From: Mucilaginibacter flavidus
GTDB taxonomy: Bacteria; Bacteroidota; Bacteroidia; Sphingobacteriales; Sphingobacteriaceae
Direction of reading: 5' to 3'
NCBI RefSeq assembly: GCF_024055575.1
Contig: NZ_JAMXOE010000001.1
Location: 620,001 to 684,000, forward strand
Length of the DNA stretch: 64,000 bases
A program made the position numbers and the translations under genes. Every line of letters starts with the position of its first letter. Positions within the stretch are counted from its first letter, which is position 1. Below are positions 1-8,525 of the stretch, one piece after another. The notes under the pieces are model-generated. The model searched no databases, was not told where the DNA came from, and saw only the letters and a list, made by a program, of their open reading frames with translations.

Positions 1-153
1 ATTGTCGTTATAGTATTTGGTGTAAAACTCCTGCATAATCCGGCTGGCCTGCCCGTTTTCTTTGTAAGGGTTCATGATGTTGATGCCCGGCGGCAAAGTG
101 CCTGTAAAGTCAAGCTGGTTATTGAATTGAATTACTTTTTGGGCGAAGGTCAT
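1..153 (-). CDS. SMUG2-like uracil-DNA glycosylase family protein (DUF4918), 5' part only
   Basis: The first 51 codons of a leftward gene run off the window edge. The product starts MTFAQKVIQFNNQLDF, followed by LPPGINIMNPY and a polar segment. This N-terminus, with the proline-glycine-asparagine motif, resembles the SMUG2/DUF4918 branch of the uracil-DNA glycosylase superfamily, which removes damaged bases in base-excision repair. The active-site C-terminal half is outside the window, so catalytic residues cannot be checked. The start is the only in-frame ATG before upstream stops. The gene lies 121 bp downstream of pstS on the same strand, separated from it by a terminator-like hairpin, so it probably has its own promoter. 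Confidence 0.6.
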   Translation of the reverse strand, partial: MTFAQKVIQFNNQLDFTGTLPPGINIMNPYKENGQASRIMQEFYTKYYNDN

Positions 154-218
154 GGATTGATTTATGATTGCGATAAAATTAATCGGATATATCCAATTTG
201 TACCCGATTTTATCCAAA

Positions 219-251
219 TAAAAAGGCCCTGCAAATAAACATCTGCAAGGC
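219..251 (-). terminator. Intrinsic terminator downstream of pstS
   Basis: On the minus strand an 8-bp hairpin with one mismatch (GCCTTGCA / TGCAGGGC, 10-nt loop) is followed by CTTTTTATTT. It begins 24 bp beyond the pstS stop codon. Confidence 0.6.
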
Positions 252-274
252 TGTATTATAAATCGTGTTAATCT

Positions 275-1393
275 TTACTGTTGAATAGCTTTTCCGTCGT
301 ACGTTGCTGACTTTAAAATCTTTTCGGCAACTGCCACGGCAGCAGTCGAAAGCGGTGCATAGTTTAAGTCGTTGCAATATTTTTGGCCTTCGTGTATGTT
401 CCACCAAAGTAGTTTTACTACTTTATCTGCGCGGTCTTTTGTGCGGCCAGCGTAGTTTTGTTCTTTGTAGATAAGCGCCCAGGTTAAACCGCTGATAGGG
501 TAACCATCTTTTGCATCGGTGTTGCTTAACGAAACTTTTGCATCGTCAGGTATGGTAATATTACCGGCTGCACTGGTTGAAGCAACGGTCGGGGTGATGT
601 AATTACCGCTTTTGTTTTTCAAATCGGCAAAGGTCATTTTATTTTGGATAGCGTATGATAGCTCGATATAGCCAATAGCACCGGGGGTTTGTTTTATTAA
701 ACCTGCAACGCCCTCGTTACCTTTACCGCCCAGACCAACGGGCCAGTTTATAGCCGAGCCTTTGCCCGGTTTAGTGCTCCAGTCGGCGCTAACTTTTGAA
801 AGATAGGTAGTGAAAATGTTGGTAGTTCCGCTACCGTCGCTGCGGTGAGCGATGAAAATACCGGTTGACGGCAGTTTAACGCCGGGGTTTATTTTTGCTA
901 TGGCAGCATCGTCCCACTTGGTAATTTTGCCTAAAAATATGTTGGCAAGCACTTCCGGGTCGAGTTTCAAGGTGCTTTTCAGGTCGGGCAGGTTATAGCT
1001 GATAACTACGGCGCCGGCACACATTGGGATATGCAAAACATCAACGCCTATTTTTTTAGCCTGATCGTCGGTTAATGGTGCGTCCGAGTCGCCAAAATCG
1101 ATAGTTTTATTAGTAAGCTGTAAAATGCCGCCACCAGAGCCAATCGACTGGTAGTTTACCTTTACGCCTGTTGCCTTATCGTACTCAGCAAATAGCTTTG
1201 AGAAAAGCGGGTAAACAAAGGTACTGCCCGCGCCAAGCAATGTGTTTGCATCGGTTGTTGATGCTGTAGCCGGCTTGGCTGTACTGTCGCCACCTGTTTT
1301 TGTATTATTGCCACCGCAGCTAAACAAAGCCGAAGCAGCTACCGCTAATCCTAAAATGGAAAGCTTACTAATCTTCATGGTTTTCAATTTCAT
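275..1393 (-). CDS. pstS: Phosphate ABC transporter substrate-binding lipoprotein PstS
   Basis: High-affinity phosphate-binding protein that delivers Pi to a PstCAB permease. The 372-aa product has a lipoprotein signal with lipobox LFSC (Cys26 from the first Met). The mature protein begins at a Ser/Thr/Ala-rich linker and contains the PstS-type motifs GAGSTFVYPLFSKLF, SIGSGGGI, DFGDSDAPL and HRSDGSGTT. Length suits the Bacteroidota PstS group. An alternative start five codons later (MKISKL) gives a more usual signal peptide. No pstC, pstA, pstB or phoU lies beside it in the window, so it is an orphan here. Its presence fits the other phosphorus-scavenging genes of the window. Confidence 0.93.
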   Translation of the reverse strand: MKLKTMKISKLSILGLAVAASALFSCGGNNTKTGGDSTAKPATASTTDANTLLGAGSTFVYPLFSKLFAEYDKATGVKVNYQSIGSGGGILQLTNKTIDFGDSDAPLTDDQAKKIGVDVLHIPMCAGAVVISYNLPDLKSTLKLDPEVLANIFLGKITKWDDAAIAKINPGVKLPSTGIFIAHRSDGSGTTNIFTTYLSKVSADWSTKPGKGSAINWPVGLGGKGNEGVAGLIKQTPGAIGYIELSYAIQNKMTFADLKNKSGNYITPTVASTSAAGNITIPDDAKVSLSNTDAKDGYPISGLTWALIYKEQNYAGRTKDRADKVVKLLWWNIHEGQKYCNDLNYAPLSTAAVAVAEKILKSATYDGKAIQQ

Positions 1394-1815
1394 AATGTTA
1401 ATTTAATATTGATTACAAAGAGACGGTTTACAATTATCTAAGATGTTATCATAATGTTAAGTAATTGTAAACTGGTTAACAGTCCATTATGTGTACTTTT
1501 TTACGCAGAATTAGACGACATTTCGTTAGTTCCATAGCTATAAACAGCAAAATATAAAATACTAAAAATGCGTTTAAACAGCTAAAAACTTATCAATATG
1601 ATAGGCTTAAGGTGTTTTATAAATAAATAATTTTAGCTTGACGAGGTTTTATTAATAATTTGCAAGTAGTGTTAAAACGCTATGAAAATATTTGGCATTG
1701 ATTTAGCTTTGCTTAGGCAATCGGCACTTCCGCCTAAAATTATGGGCAGTATAAAATACTGTACACTAACCAATTATAGGTGCTTTTTGCTATTAATTTA
1801 ACTAGTATAAAATAT
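1394..1815. other. Intergenic region between pstS and the small membrane peptide gene
   Basis: About 420 bp of A+T-rich non-coding DNA holding both divergent promoters. The 11-mer CATAATGTTAA occurs twice (1391-1401 and 1450-1460), close to the pstS start. TAGCTTTG at about 1705-1712 matches the Bacteroidota -7 consensus TAnnTTTG on the plus strand, although I see no convincing -33 element. I see no further gene. Confidence 0.5.
1747..1761. promoter_or_regulatory. Palindrome upstream of the small membrane peptide gene
   Basis: CAGTATAAAATACTG is a perfect 6+3+6 palindrome located 55 bp before the peptide start. Its core AGTATAAAATA recurs as a direct repeat at 1804-1814, immediately before the ATG. 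This could be an operator; no regulator is evident. Confidence 0.35.
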
Positions 1816-2013
1816 ATGCTTATCGAACTACTTGAAATCAGCGCTTTACTTGCAGTGCTAATTTTGCCTGTGATATTTCCGTATAAAAAACAGGCCAGGG
1901 CAATCAAAATTCCTAGAAACCATAGTGATACTTCGGAAGCCAATTATGCTATTAACGAGCATGGTTTTTTAGAAGAAATTAAGCATGACAAGATAAAAAG
2001 CCATGCAAACTAA
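1816..2013 (+). CDS. Small membrane peptide, 65 aa, paralogous to the 26-aa peptide at 38881
   Basis: Function unknown. The ATG at 1816 is preferred over an upstream in-frame ATG at 1780 because from here the product starts MLIELLEISALLAVLILP, matching the N-terminus of the short peptide at 38881 (MLVVLEVVALLAVIILPL). The first 20 residues form one hydrophobic helix containing a conserved glutamate, followed by a basic stretch (YKKQARAIK) and a polar tail of about 35 residues. By the positive-inside rule the N-terminus would face out and the tail the cytoplasm. The gene stands alone and has its own terminator 12 bp beyond the stop codon. The shared core and the paired terminators argue that it is real despite its size. 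Confidence 0.6.
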   Translation: MLIELLEISALLAVLILPVIFPYKKQARAIKIPRNHSDTSEANYAINEHGFLEEIKHDKIKSHAN

Positions 2014-2024
2014 AAAGTTTTAGC

Positions 2025-2055
2025 AAGCCGCTGCCAATTTGGTGAGCGGCTTTTT
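2025..2055 (+). terminator. Intrinsic terminator of the small peptide gene
   Basis: A perfect 8-bp stem AAGCCGCT / AGCGGCTT with a 12-nt loop is followed by a T run. It starts 12 bp after the stop codon of the 65-aa peptide gene. Confidence 0.75.
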
Positions 2056-2109
2056 AATGCTATATACTATAGTATGTATGTAGAGTATACCGCATCAATT
2101 GGGATGCAG

Positions 2110-3222
2110 TTATCCTTTCAGTATTCGTATCAAATCATCATTTAAATAGTAAACTTCCTTACCATCTTTTTGAGGTGTTAAAATTCTGGCCTTTACCAGA
2201 TCTGTCATGTATTTTGATAATGTTGTGCGCGACGATCGCTCAATCAATTGCCCAATAATTCGTGGTTTTAAATATGGTTGACTAAAAATTGCTTCATTGA
2301 TCTCTTTGTTATACCATTTCATCTTTGATTTGCCATACTCAAGCGTGGCATTCATTTGCGTCAATATCTCCGTTATAAGTTTTTCGGTCAGTAGCGCTGT
2401 ATTTTCAACAGCATCAAGCATATACAATATCCAATCTTTCCAGGCGCCTCGTTGTGTCACAGTGCCTAAATTATAGTAGTAATCATCTTTATTAAGAATG
2501 ATGTATTTAGAAAGGTATAAAGTTGGCTGAGACAGCAACCCTTTGTTTACGAGGTAAAGCAGGTTTAATATCCTGCCTGTCCGGCCGTTCCCGTCCTGGA
2601 AAGGATGGATCGCTTCAAACTGGTAGTGGGCTATACACATTTTAAGTAAGGGGTCGGCCGGGTACTTCTCATCGTCATTTAAATACCCGAGCAAGTTGTG
2701 CAGTAATTTTTCAATCAAGCCAGCACCCCGTGGTGGCGTGTAAATAATTTCACCTGCCCTAAATTCGCTTTGCCCTCTTTTAATAGTCGTTTGCGATTGC
2801 GGAGGCCTGATTCCTGCTACTGTATTTTTTACTTGCCTGAAAATACTAATGACGCTATCAAAATCAATTACCTTTTTTTCATTTATAAGATGATAACCTT
2901 CCCACAATGCCTCGCGATAGCGTAAAACCTCTTTGGTAGCGACATTTGCATTATCTTCCTGGACAGTATCCGATACGGCTTTGTATAACTCGTCCTCTGT
3001 TGTAAAAATATTTTCAATGGCAGTTGATGTTTGCGCTTCCTGTAAGGCAATGGTGTTAAACAACATAGTTGGGTTGGGCAGGCGCAATACCGTTTTATTG
3101 GCACTTGCCAATGCCCTTGATGCCGAAACCAGTTTTTTAAGTATGTCGATATCATCTTCAATTTGAGCCGGTGGCGGCAACAAAGGAATTTCATTATAAG
3201 GTTGATTTCTGTCGTAAGCCAT
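2110..3222 (-). CDS. Fic-domain AMP transferase with C-terminal winged helix (class II)
   Basis: Predicted protein AMPylator. The 370-aa product carries the full Fic active-site motif HPFQDGNGRTGR (residues 206-217). An N-terminal inhibitory helix holds S66-x3-E70-N71, the (S/T)xxxE(G/N) signature of class II Fic proteins, whose inhibitory helix lies in the same chain. The last 70 residues (FSQPYLKPRIIGQL..SSRTTLSKYMTDLV) read as a winged helix, suggesting DNA binding. No signal peptide is seen, so it should be cytoplasmic. The upstream DNA (3232-3348) carries inverted repeats of TGTCCAG, a likely operator. It is divergent from a GH3 gene. It is a distant paralogue of the Fic gene at 49433, with the same domain order. 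Target unknown. Confidence 0.9.
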   Translation of the reverse strand: MAYDRNQPYNEIPLLPPPAQIEDDIDILKKLVSASRALASANKTVLRLPNPTMLFNTIALQEAQTSTAIENIFTTEDELYKAVSDTVQEDNANVATKEVLRYREALWEGYHLINEKKVIDFDSVISIFRQVKNTVAGIRPPQSQTTIKRGQSEFRAGEIIYTPPRGAGLIEKLLHNLLGYLNDDEKYPADPLLKMCIAHYQFEAIHPFQDGNGRTGRILNLLYLVNKGLLSQPTLYLSKYIILNKDDYYYNLGTVTQRGAWKDWILYMLDAVENTALLTEKLITEILTQMNATLEYGKSKMKWYNKEINEAIFSQPYLKPRIIGQLIERSSRTTLSKYMTDLVKARILTPQKDGKEVYYLNDDLIRILKG

Positions 3223-3231
3223 CAGTTAATA

Positions 3232-3348
3232 TGTCCAGTTTTATGCCATTTCCTGAACATGATGCAATAATACATCAAAAAACTGGACAAAAAAAGGAAC
3301 GTGTCCAGTCTTTATCAAAAAACTGGACACGTTATCAAATCTGTCCAT
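3232..3348. promoter_or_regulatory. Operator-like array of TGTCCAG inverted repeats upstream of the first Fic gene
   Basis: TGTCCAG occurs at 3232 and 3302, and TGTCCAT at 3342. The inverse CTGGACA occurs at 3283 and 3323, with CTGAACA at 3253. Two full dyads have a 14-bp gap between half-sites (3232-3259 and 3302-3329). The other half-sites fall on the same ladder, with steps of 30, 40 and 40 bp. The first dyad begins 10 bp before the Fic start codon. The array lies between divergent fic and GH3 genes and could affect both. Confidence 0.75.
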
Positions 3349-3425
3349 CTTTTGTTTAATTTCTCCCTTAAAGTTTTATTCAGTAATCTTGAATAAAATA
3401 AACCCGGTATAAGCCTCTACCAAAA

Positions 3426-5660
3426 ATGACCCGTATCAATCCCATAACAGCAGCCTGTTTAGTTTGCTTTATCGCTATTAGCGCAACTTATGCACAGCCA
3501 AAAAGCATCCCGCAAAAAGTTGATGCGTTAATAAAAAAGATGACCCTGGCCGAAAAAATTGGCCAGCTAAACCAATATAACGGCGATTGGGCGGCTACGG
3601 GCCCGGTGACTACTGATGTTGGCAACAAGCTTGATGCAATTAAGCGGGGCGAAGTTGGCTCAATCTTAAACATCGTAGGTGTACAGCACACCCGGGTGTT
3701 CCAGGAAGCAGCGATGAAATCGCGGTTAAAAATTCCACTGTTATTTGGGCAGGATGTGATACATGGGTACAGTGTAACTTTCCCTATTCCACTGGCGGAA
3801 GCCGCAAGCTGGGATTTGGATGCCATAAAAAAATCGGCACGAATTGCGGCAACCGAGGCTGCGGCAGGCGGTGTGCACTGGACATTTGCGCCCATGGTTG
3901 ATATCGCCCGCGATCCGCGTTGGGGCCGGGTAATGGAAGGGGCAGGCGAGGACCCGTACCTGGGTTCGTTAATCGCAACGGCAAGAGTTAAGGGCTTCCA
4001 GGGGAATGGCCTTGGTAATTTGGATGCAGTTATGGCCTGCGCCAAACATTTTACCGCTTATGGTGCAGCAATTGGCGGCCGCGATTATAATAGTGTTGAT
4101 ATGAGCCTGCGGACCTTGTGGGAATTTTACCTTCCGCCCTTTAAAGCGGCGCTTGACGCTGGTGTTGGCACATTCATGAACTCTTTTAACGACTTAAATG
4201 GCACGCCCGCTTCGGCAAGCCATTATTTGCAACGCGATATCCTAAAAAATAAATGGGGTTTTAAAGGTTTTGTAGTGAGCGACTGGGGTTCCATCGGCGA
4301 AATGATAAACCATGGATATGTAAAAAACAACTACGAAGCCGCCGAAGCCGCCATAAATGCCGGTAACGATATGGATATGGAAAGCCGCAGCTACATTAAC
4401 AACCTGGCCAAGCTGGTGGCAGCTAAAAAGGTATCTATAGCTACCATTGATGAAGCTGTAAAGCGCATACTCACAAAAAAATACGAGCTGGGCTTATTTG
4501 ACGACCCTTACCGTTTTAGCGATGCCGAACGCGAAAAACGGGTGCTGAACACGCCCGAAACTATCGCAGCCGCCCGTGATGCGGCACGCAAGAGTATCGT
4601 ATTGCTAAAAAATAATAACAAGGTTTTGCCATTATCAAAAAACGATAAGTCAATCGCGCTTATTGGCCCCATGGTAAAACTAAAAAAGGAAAACAAAGGA
4701 TTTTGGGCTTTGGATGTAGGCGACGAAAACCAGGTGGTATCGCTTTACGAAGGTGTGCAACAACATACGGGCAATGCAAAACTGCTTTATGCGCAAGGCT
4801 GTGATGTTACCGATACGACTCGCACAGGGTTTAACGAGGCCTATAAAACTGCTATGCAGGCCGATGTGGTGGTGATGGCCATGGGCGAACGCTTTGACAT
4901 GACAGGTGAGGCCAAAAGCCGCTCGAATATCCATTTGCCGGGTGTGCAGGAAGAATTGATTAAAGCTATTGTTGCCACAGGCAAACCGGTGGTGGTATTG
5001 CTTTACGCTGGTCGCCCAATGGTTTTCGACTGGACCGCAGACCATGCCCCGGCTATTTTGTATACCTGGTGGCTGGGCAACCAGGCAGGCAATGCCATTG
5101 CCGATGTGTTGTTTGGCAGTTACAATCCGGGCGCAAAACTACCCATCACCTTCCCGCGTACAGAGGGACAAATACCCATTTACTACAACCACTATAATAC
5201 AGGAAGACCTGCCCATGCTGATAATGACGTAAACTACACATCGGCCTATATTGATTTGTTAAACAGCCCTAAATTTGCTTTTGGGCATGGCCTAAGCTAT
5301 ACTACTTTTAAGTATGACAACCTTAAGCTCAGCAAAAAATCGATGTTGAAAAATGGCAATATTAGGGTATCATTCGACCTGCAAAATATCGGCGATTATG
5401 CCGGCGAAGAGGTAGCACAGCTTTACTTGCGCGATGTGGTGTCGCAACCCGTAAGGCCCGTTAAAGAACTGAAGGATTTTAAAAAACTGATGCTGCAGCC
5501 CGGCGAAAAAAAAACGATAACATTTACCATAACTAAAGACAAGCTTGCGTTTTATAACGACAAGCTTGATTGGATTACCCAACCCGGCGAATTTAACCTG
5601 ATGATTGGCAGTGCATCCGACGATATCAGGCTGCAGAATAACTTCAACCTGGACAACTGA
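3426..5660 (+). CDS. bglX: Glycoside hydrolase family 3 beta-glucosidase (BglX-like)
   Basis: Exported beta-glucosidase that hydrolyses beta-linked gluco-oligosaccharides, probably in the periplasm. The 744-aa product has an N-terminal signal peptide (ends near SATYA), a GH3 N-terminal barrel with the nucleophile Asp286 in FVVSDWGSI, a GH3 C-terminal domain (from about residue 390, KSIVLLKNNNKVLPL) and a C-terminal fibronectin III-like domain (about 650-735). Length and order match BglX. It starts the rightward sugar cluster, with nagB 14 bp downstream. The ATG at 3426 gives a proper signal sequence. Confidence 0.93.
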   Translation: MTRINPITAACLVCFIAISATYAQPKSIPQKVDALIKKMTLAEKIGQLNQYNGDWAATGPVTTDVGNKLDAIKRGEVGSILNIVGVQHTRVFQEAAMKSRLKIPLLFGQDVIHGYSVTFPIPLAEAASWDLDAIKKSARIAATEAAAGGVHWTFAPMVDIARDPRWGRVMEGAGEDPYLGSLIATARVKGFQGNGLGNLDAVMACAKHFTAYGAAIGGRDYNSVDMSLRTLWEFYLPPFKAALDAGVGTFMNSFNDLNGTPASASHYLQRDILKNKWGFKGFVVSDWGSIGEMINHGYVKNNYEAAEAAINAGNDMDMESRSYINNLAKLVAAKKVSIATIDEAVKRILTKKYELGLFDDPYRFSDAEREKRVLNTPETIAAARDAARKSIVLLKNNNKVLPLSKNDKSIALIGPMVKLKKENKGFWALDVGDENQVVSLYEGVQQHTGNAKLLYAQGCDVTDTTRTGFNEAYKTAMQADVVVMAMGERFDMTGEAKSRSNIHLPGVQEELIKAIVATGKPVVVLLYAGRPMVFDWTADHAPAILYTWWLGNQAGNAIADVLFGSYNPGAKLPITFPRTEGQIPIYYNHYNTGRPAHADNDVNYTSAYIDLLNSPKFAFGHGLSYTTFKYDNLKLSKKSMLKNGNIRVSFDLQNIGDYAGEEVAQLYLRDVVSQPVRPVKELKDFKKLMLQPGEKKTITFTITKDKLAFYNDKLDWITQPGEFNLMIGSASDDIRLQNNFNLDN

Positions 5661-5674
5661 AAGCCCCACACGTT

Positions 5675-6409
5675 ATGAAAATACTCACCCATAAAAATTA
5701 CAACGAAATGTGCCGCGCCGCTGCGGATATAATCGTTAAACAGGTACAACAAAAGCCCGATTCGTTGTTCTGCCTTACCTCGGGCGACACCCCGGCGGGG
5801 ATATACAAGCTACTTGTACAATATGCTAACGAGGGCAAGGTTGATTTTAGCCAATGCTGGTTTGTGGGCCTTGACGAATGGGTTGGAATGGATAAAAATG
5901 ACGCGGGCAGCTGTACCAATTTTTTGTACGAAACGTTTTTTATCCCGGCAAAAATAAGCCCATCGCAAATGATGGTTTTTGATGCCAAAGCCGCTGACCT
6001 TGATGCGTCATGCGAAGCAATGAATAGTTTTATAAAAACGCATGGTCCGCTGGAGATTATGCTGGTTGGCGTAGGGATGAACGGCCATATCGGCCTTAAC
6101 GAGCCGGGTGTTAATTTTAATTCGTATGCACACCACTCGCCACTGGCGCCGATAACCGTTGAAGTTGGACAAAAATACTTTAAGCACGAAACCCACTTAA
6201 CCGAGGGCATAACACTTGGTCTTAGACACTTGCAGGAAGCCGGGATACCTATGCTGCTTGCATCGGGGATAAAAAAAGCAGGGATAATAGCAACAGCGTT
6301 AGAAGGCAACGTCACCAACGAGGTGCCCGCGTCAATATTCCAAACACTCTCATCGGGACATGTCATGCTTGATGAGGATGCAGCATCAGGGCTGATTAAT
6401 GGCCATTGA
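5675..6409 (+). CDS. nagB: Glucosamine-6-phosphate deaminase / 6-phosphogluconolactonase family protein (NagB-like)
   Basis: Probably converts glucosamine-6-phosphate to fructose-6-phosphate and ammonia. The 244-aa product shows the family motifs LTSGDTP (phosphate loop, about 35-41), GLDEWVGM (65-72) and GVGMNGHIGLNEPG (132-145) with the catalytic His138. An Asn stands where the E. coli enzyme has Asp141, but Asn is also usual in Gram-positive NagB proteins. It is shorter than E. coli NagB (266 aa) and lacks the allosteric C-terminal part. It begins 14 bp after the GH3 stop codon, so the two are likely co-transcribed, linking glycan hydrolysis to amino-sugar or hexose use. A phosphogluconolactonase role is the main alternative. 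Confidence 0.82.
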   Translation: MKILTHKNYNEMCRAAADIIVKQVQQKPDSLFCLTSGDTPAGIYKLLVQYANEGKVDFSQCWFVGLDEWVGMDKNDAGSCTNFLYETFFIPAKISPSQMMVFDAKAADLDASCEAMNSFIKTHGPLEIMLVGVGMNGHIGLNEPGVNFNSYAHHSPLAPITVEVGQKYFKHETHLTEGITLGLRHLQEAGIPMLLASGIKKAGIIATALEGNVTNEVPASIFQTLSSGHVMLDEDAASGLINGH

Positions 6410-6494
6410 GGACAGAAGAAGTTGATGGTTCATAGTGGAACTGCGGGAAGTAATCGGTATTCATTGTGAATAACCCCAATTTACTGTTCGGCCA

Positions 6495-6526
6495 TGAACC
6501 ATCCCGCCCGTGCGGGATCAGCTATG
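6495..6526. repeat. Short interspersed palindrome, copy 1 (related copy near 40570)
   Basis: A hairpin CCCGC..GCGGG flanked by ACCAT and ATCAGCTATGA recurs near 40570 with almost the same flanks. It lies in the 226-bp nagB-aldolase gap, where I see no gene. Confidence 0.5.
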
Positions 6527-6635
6527 ATATTGCTTCAATAACCATTTTATTGTAACAATCTGCTTAGCTCTCCAACAATTAATGCGGGTGTCTGTTGATG
6601 TTTTATATCAGCCGAAACTATTAACGCCGAATAAA

Positions 6636-7655
6636 ATGAAAACAGACGAACTAATAAATACCGCCACTGCCCTGATGACCGGTGACAAGGGCCTGCTGGC
6701 TATGGACGAAAGCATTGCAACAAGCTCCAAACGCTTTGAAGAAGCCGGCATCCCAACAACCATTGAATACCGCCGCGCGTACCGCGAAATGATTGTAACC
6801 ACACCCAACCTGGGCAAATGCATAAGCGGAGCTATTTTGTTTGATGAAACCATTTATCAATCAACTAAAAAAGGAGTGCTGTTTATCGATACGTTGAAGA
6901 AAGCAGGTATTATCCCAGGCATTAAAGTTGACGAGGGCACTGTCGACATGGCCAATTTCCCAGGCGAAAAGATTACCGAAGGGATTGATGGCCTTAGGCA
7001 ACGGCTTGAAAAATACTACGATCTTGGCGCCCGCTTTACCAAATGGCGTGCTGTTATAATTATAGGCGAAGACTCCCCAACAAAAGGGAATATTGAAGCC
7101 AACATGCATCTGCTTGCACGATACGCCGCCCTGTGCCAGGAAAATGCTATTGTACCCATTGTGGAGCCCGAGGTGGTGATGGATGGCGACCACAGCCTGA
7201 AAAAGTGTGCCAAGGTAACCGGCAAAGTTTTAAAAGAACTGTTTAAGCAACTTGCAAAACAAAAGGTTGATTTACGCGGCGTGATACTAAAACCTAATAT
7301 GGTTTTGCCCGGCATCAAAAGCCCAAAACAGGTGGGTATTGACAAAGCAGCGAAGGCAACAGTTGAATGTCTGCTTAAAAACGTTCCGCCAACCATTGCC
7401 GGGGTTGCATTTTTATCGGGCGGGCAATCGCCTCAGCTGGCTACTGCGCATCTAAATGCCATGCATGTAAAATATAAAGGTAAGCTGCCATGGCCGCTAA
7501 CCTTCTCGTTCGCCCGCGCTATACAGCAGCCGGCAATGGATACCTGGAAAGGACTGGATAAAAATATAAAGGCCGCGCAAAAACTGCTTTACACCCGGGC
7601 CAGTCTTGACAATGCCGCGCGCAGGGGTGAGTATACGCCGGAAATGGAATCTTAA
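6636..7655 (+). CDS. Class I fructose-bisphosphate aldolase
   Basis: Cleaves fructose-1,6-bisphosphate to dihydroxyacetone phosphate and glyceraldehyde-3-phosphate through a lysine Schiff base, without metal. The 339-aa product starts MKTDELINTATALM; the upstream in-frame ATG at 6582 would add 18 residues not typical of the family. Motifs include GLLAMDESIATSSKRF (typical of eukaryote-like class I aldolases), WRAVI, VEPEV and the Schiff-base segment GVILKPNMVLPG, then FLSGGQSP and LTFSFARAIQQPA. It lies in the sugar cluster between nagB and a phosphomannomutase-like gene. Confidence 0.95.
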   Translation: MKTDELINTATALMTGDKGLLAMDESIATSSKRFEEAGIPTTIEYRRAYREMIVTTPNLGKCISGAILFDETIYQSTKKGVLFIDTLKKAGIIPGIKVDEGTVDMANFPGEKITEGIDGLRQRLEKYYDLGARFTKWRAVIIIGEDSPTKGNIEANMHLLARYAALCQENAIVPIVEPEVVMDGDHSLKKCAKVTGKVLKELFKQLAKQKVDLRGVILKPNMVLPGIKSPKQVGIDKAAKATVECLLKNVPPTIAGVAFLSGGQSPQLATAHLNAMHVKYKGKLPWPLTFSFARAIQQPAMDTWKGLDKNIKAAQKLLYTRASLDNAARRGEYTPEMES

Positions 7656-7743
7656 TAAGAATCAAGAACCAAGAGAATGAAAACTTTTGGCACGCCATCC
7701 ACCCAATGAACTAGTGAACCAGTGAACGAATGAACGCCTTTAA

Positions 7744-8511
7744 ATGAAGAAACTAATCGTTTTCGACCTCGATGGTACCCTTGCAGAAAGTAAGGCTGCT
7801 ATTGACCAGGATATGGCCCTGCGGCTTGCCGCGCTGTTAACAGTTGCTAAAGTGGCCGTAATATCAGGCGGCGATTGGCCCCAGTTTCAGAAACAGGTAC
7901 TTGCTCACTTGCCAAAAGGAACAAAACTTAAAAATCTATCGATACTGCCCACTTGTGGTACTAAGTTTTATCAATATAAAACCGGTTGGAAACTACTTTA
8001 TGCCGAAAACTTTACAGATGCGCAGAAACAAAAAATTACTGCATCGCTAAAAGAAGCGGTAGAGACATCAGGCTACAAAGCTGCAAAGACCTGGGGAGCA
8101 ACTATTGAGGATAGGGGCAGCCAGGTAACTTACTCAGCTTTGGGGCAAGCGGCGCCGCTGGATGAAAAGAAAAAATACGACCCCGATTTTAAAAAACGAG
8201 GTAAGATAAAGCAATCCCTGGATAAGCTGATTCCTGAGTTTGCGGTCAACCTGGGCGGCGCTACGTCTATCGACGTGACAAAAAAAGGCATCGACAAAAA
8301 ATATGGCATGCATAAGCTGCACCAGGTGCTTGATATCAAAATAAGTGAGATGATTTTTATCGGCGATGCTATTTTTCCTGGCGGTAACGATTACCCGGCG
8401 AAGCAATCGGGTGCCTTTTCAGTGTGCACAAAGGATGCAGATGAAACAAAAAAAATTATTGAAGGTATTATAGGCTGCCTTGACGATGGGCGATATAAAA
8501 AGGGATTTTAG
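7744..8511 (+). CDS. HAD-IIB hydrolase, phosphomannomutase-like
   Basis: The 255-aa product has HAD motif I as FDLDGTLAESK (residues 5-15), with nucleophile Asp7 and acid/base Asp9, motif II in VISGGD, and motif IV as GDAIFPGGNDYP. The last motif, and the segment IEDRGSQVTYSALGQ, resemble eukaryote-type phosphomannomutases (PF03332) more than Cof-type phosphatases. It may interconvert or dephosphorylate mannose phosphates. It lies 14 bp before a GH130 gene, a family that often releases mannose-1-phosphate, which supports a mannose-phosphate substrate. Simple sugar phosphatase activity is the alternative. Confidence 0.75.
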   Translation: MKKLIVFDLDGTLAESKAAIDQDMALRLAALLTVAKVAVISGGDWPQFQKQVLAHLPKGTKLKNLSILPTCGTKFYQYKTGWKLLYAENFTDAQKQKITASLKEAVETSGYKAAKTWGATIEDRGSQVTYSALGQAAPLDEKKKYDPDFKKRGKIKQSLDKLIPEFAVNLGGATSIDVTKKGIDKKYGMHKLHQVLDIKISEMIFIGDAIFPGGNDYPAKQSGAFSVCTKDADETKKIIEGIIGCLDDGRYKKGF

Positions 8512-8525
8512 CATTCCAAACATTT

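Noticed and set aside
2110..3222. FicT/FicA type toxin-antitoxin pair
   Set aside because: The inhibitory (S/T)xxxE(G/N) motif is within the same protein (class II) and no small antitoxin gene precedes it.
3488..4045. Long open frame antisense to the GH3 gene
   Set aside because: It lies wholly inside a well-supported gene in opposite orientation and shows no protein family features; similar antisense frames inside nagB, aldolase and RND genes were rejected for the same reason.
5675..6409. Inactive NagB because Asn136 replaces the E. coli catalytic Asp141
   Set aside because: Asn at this place is also found in active Gram-positive NagB enzymes, as far as I recall, so it is not evidence of loss.
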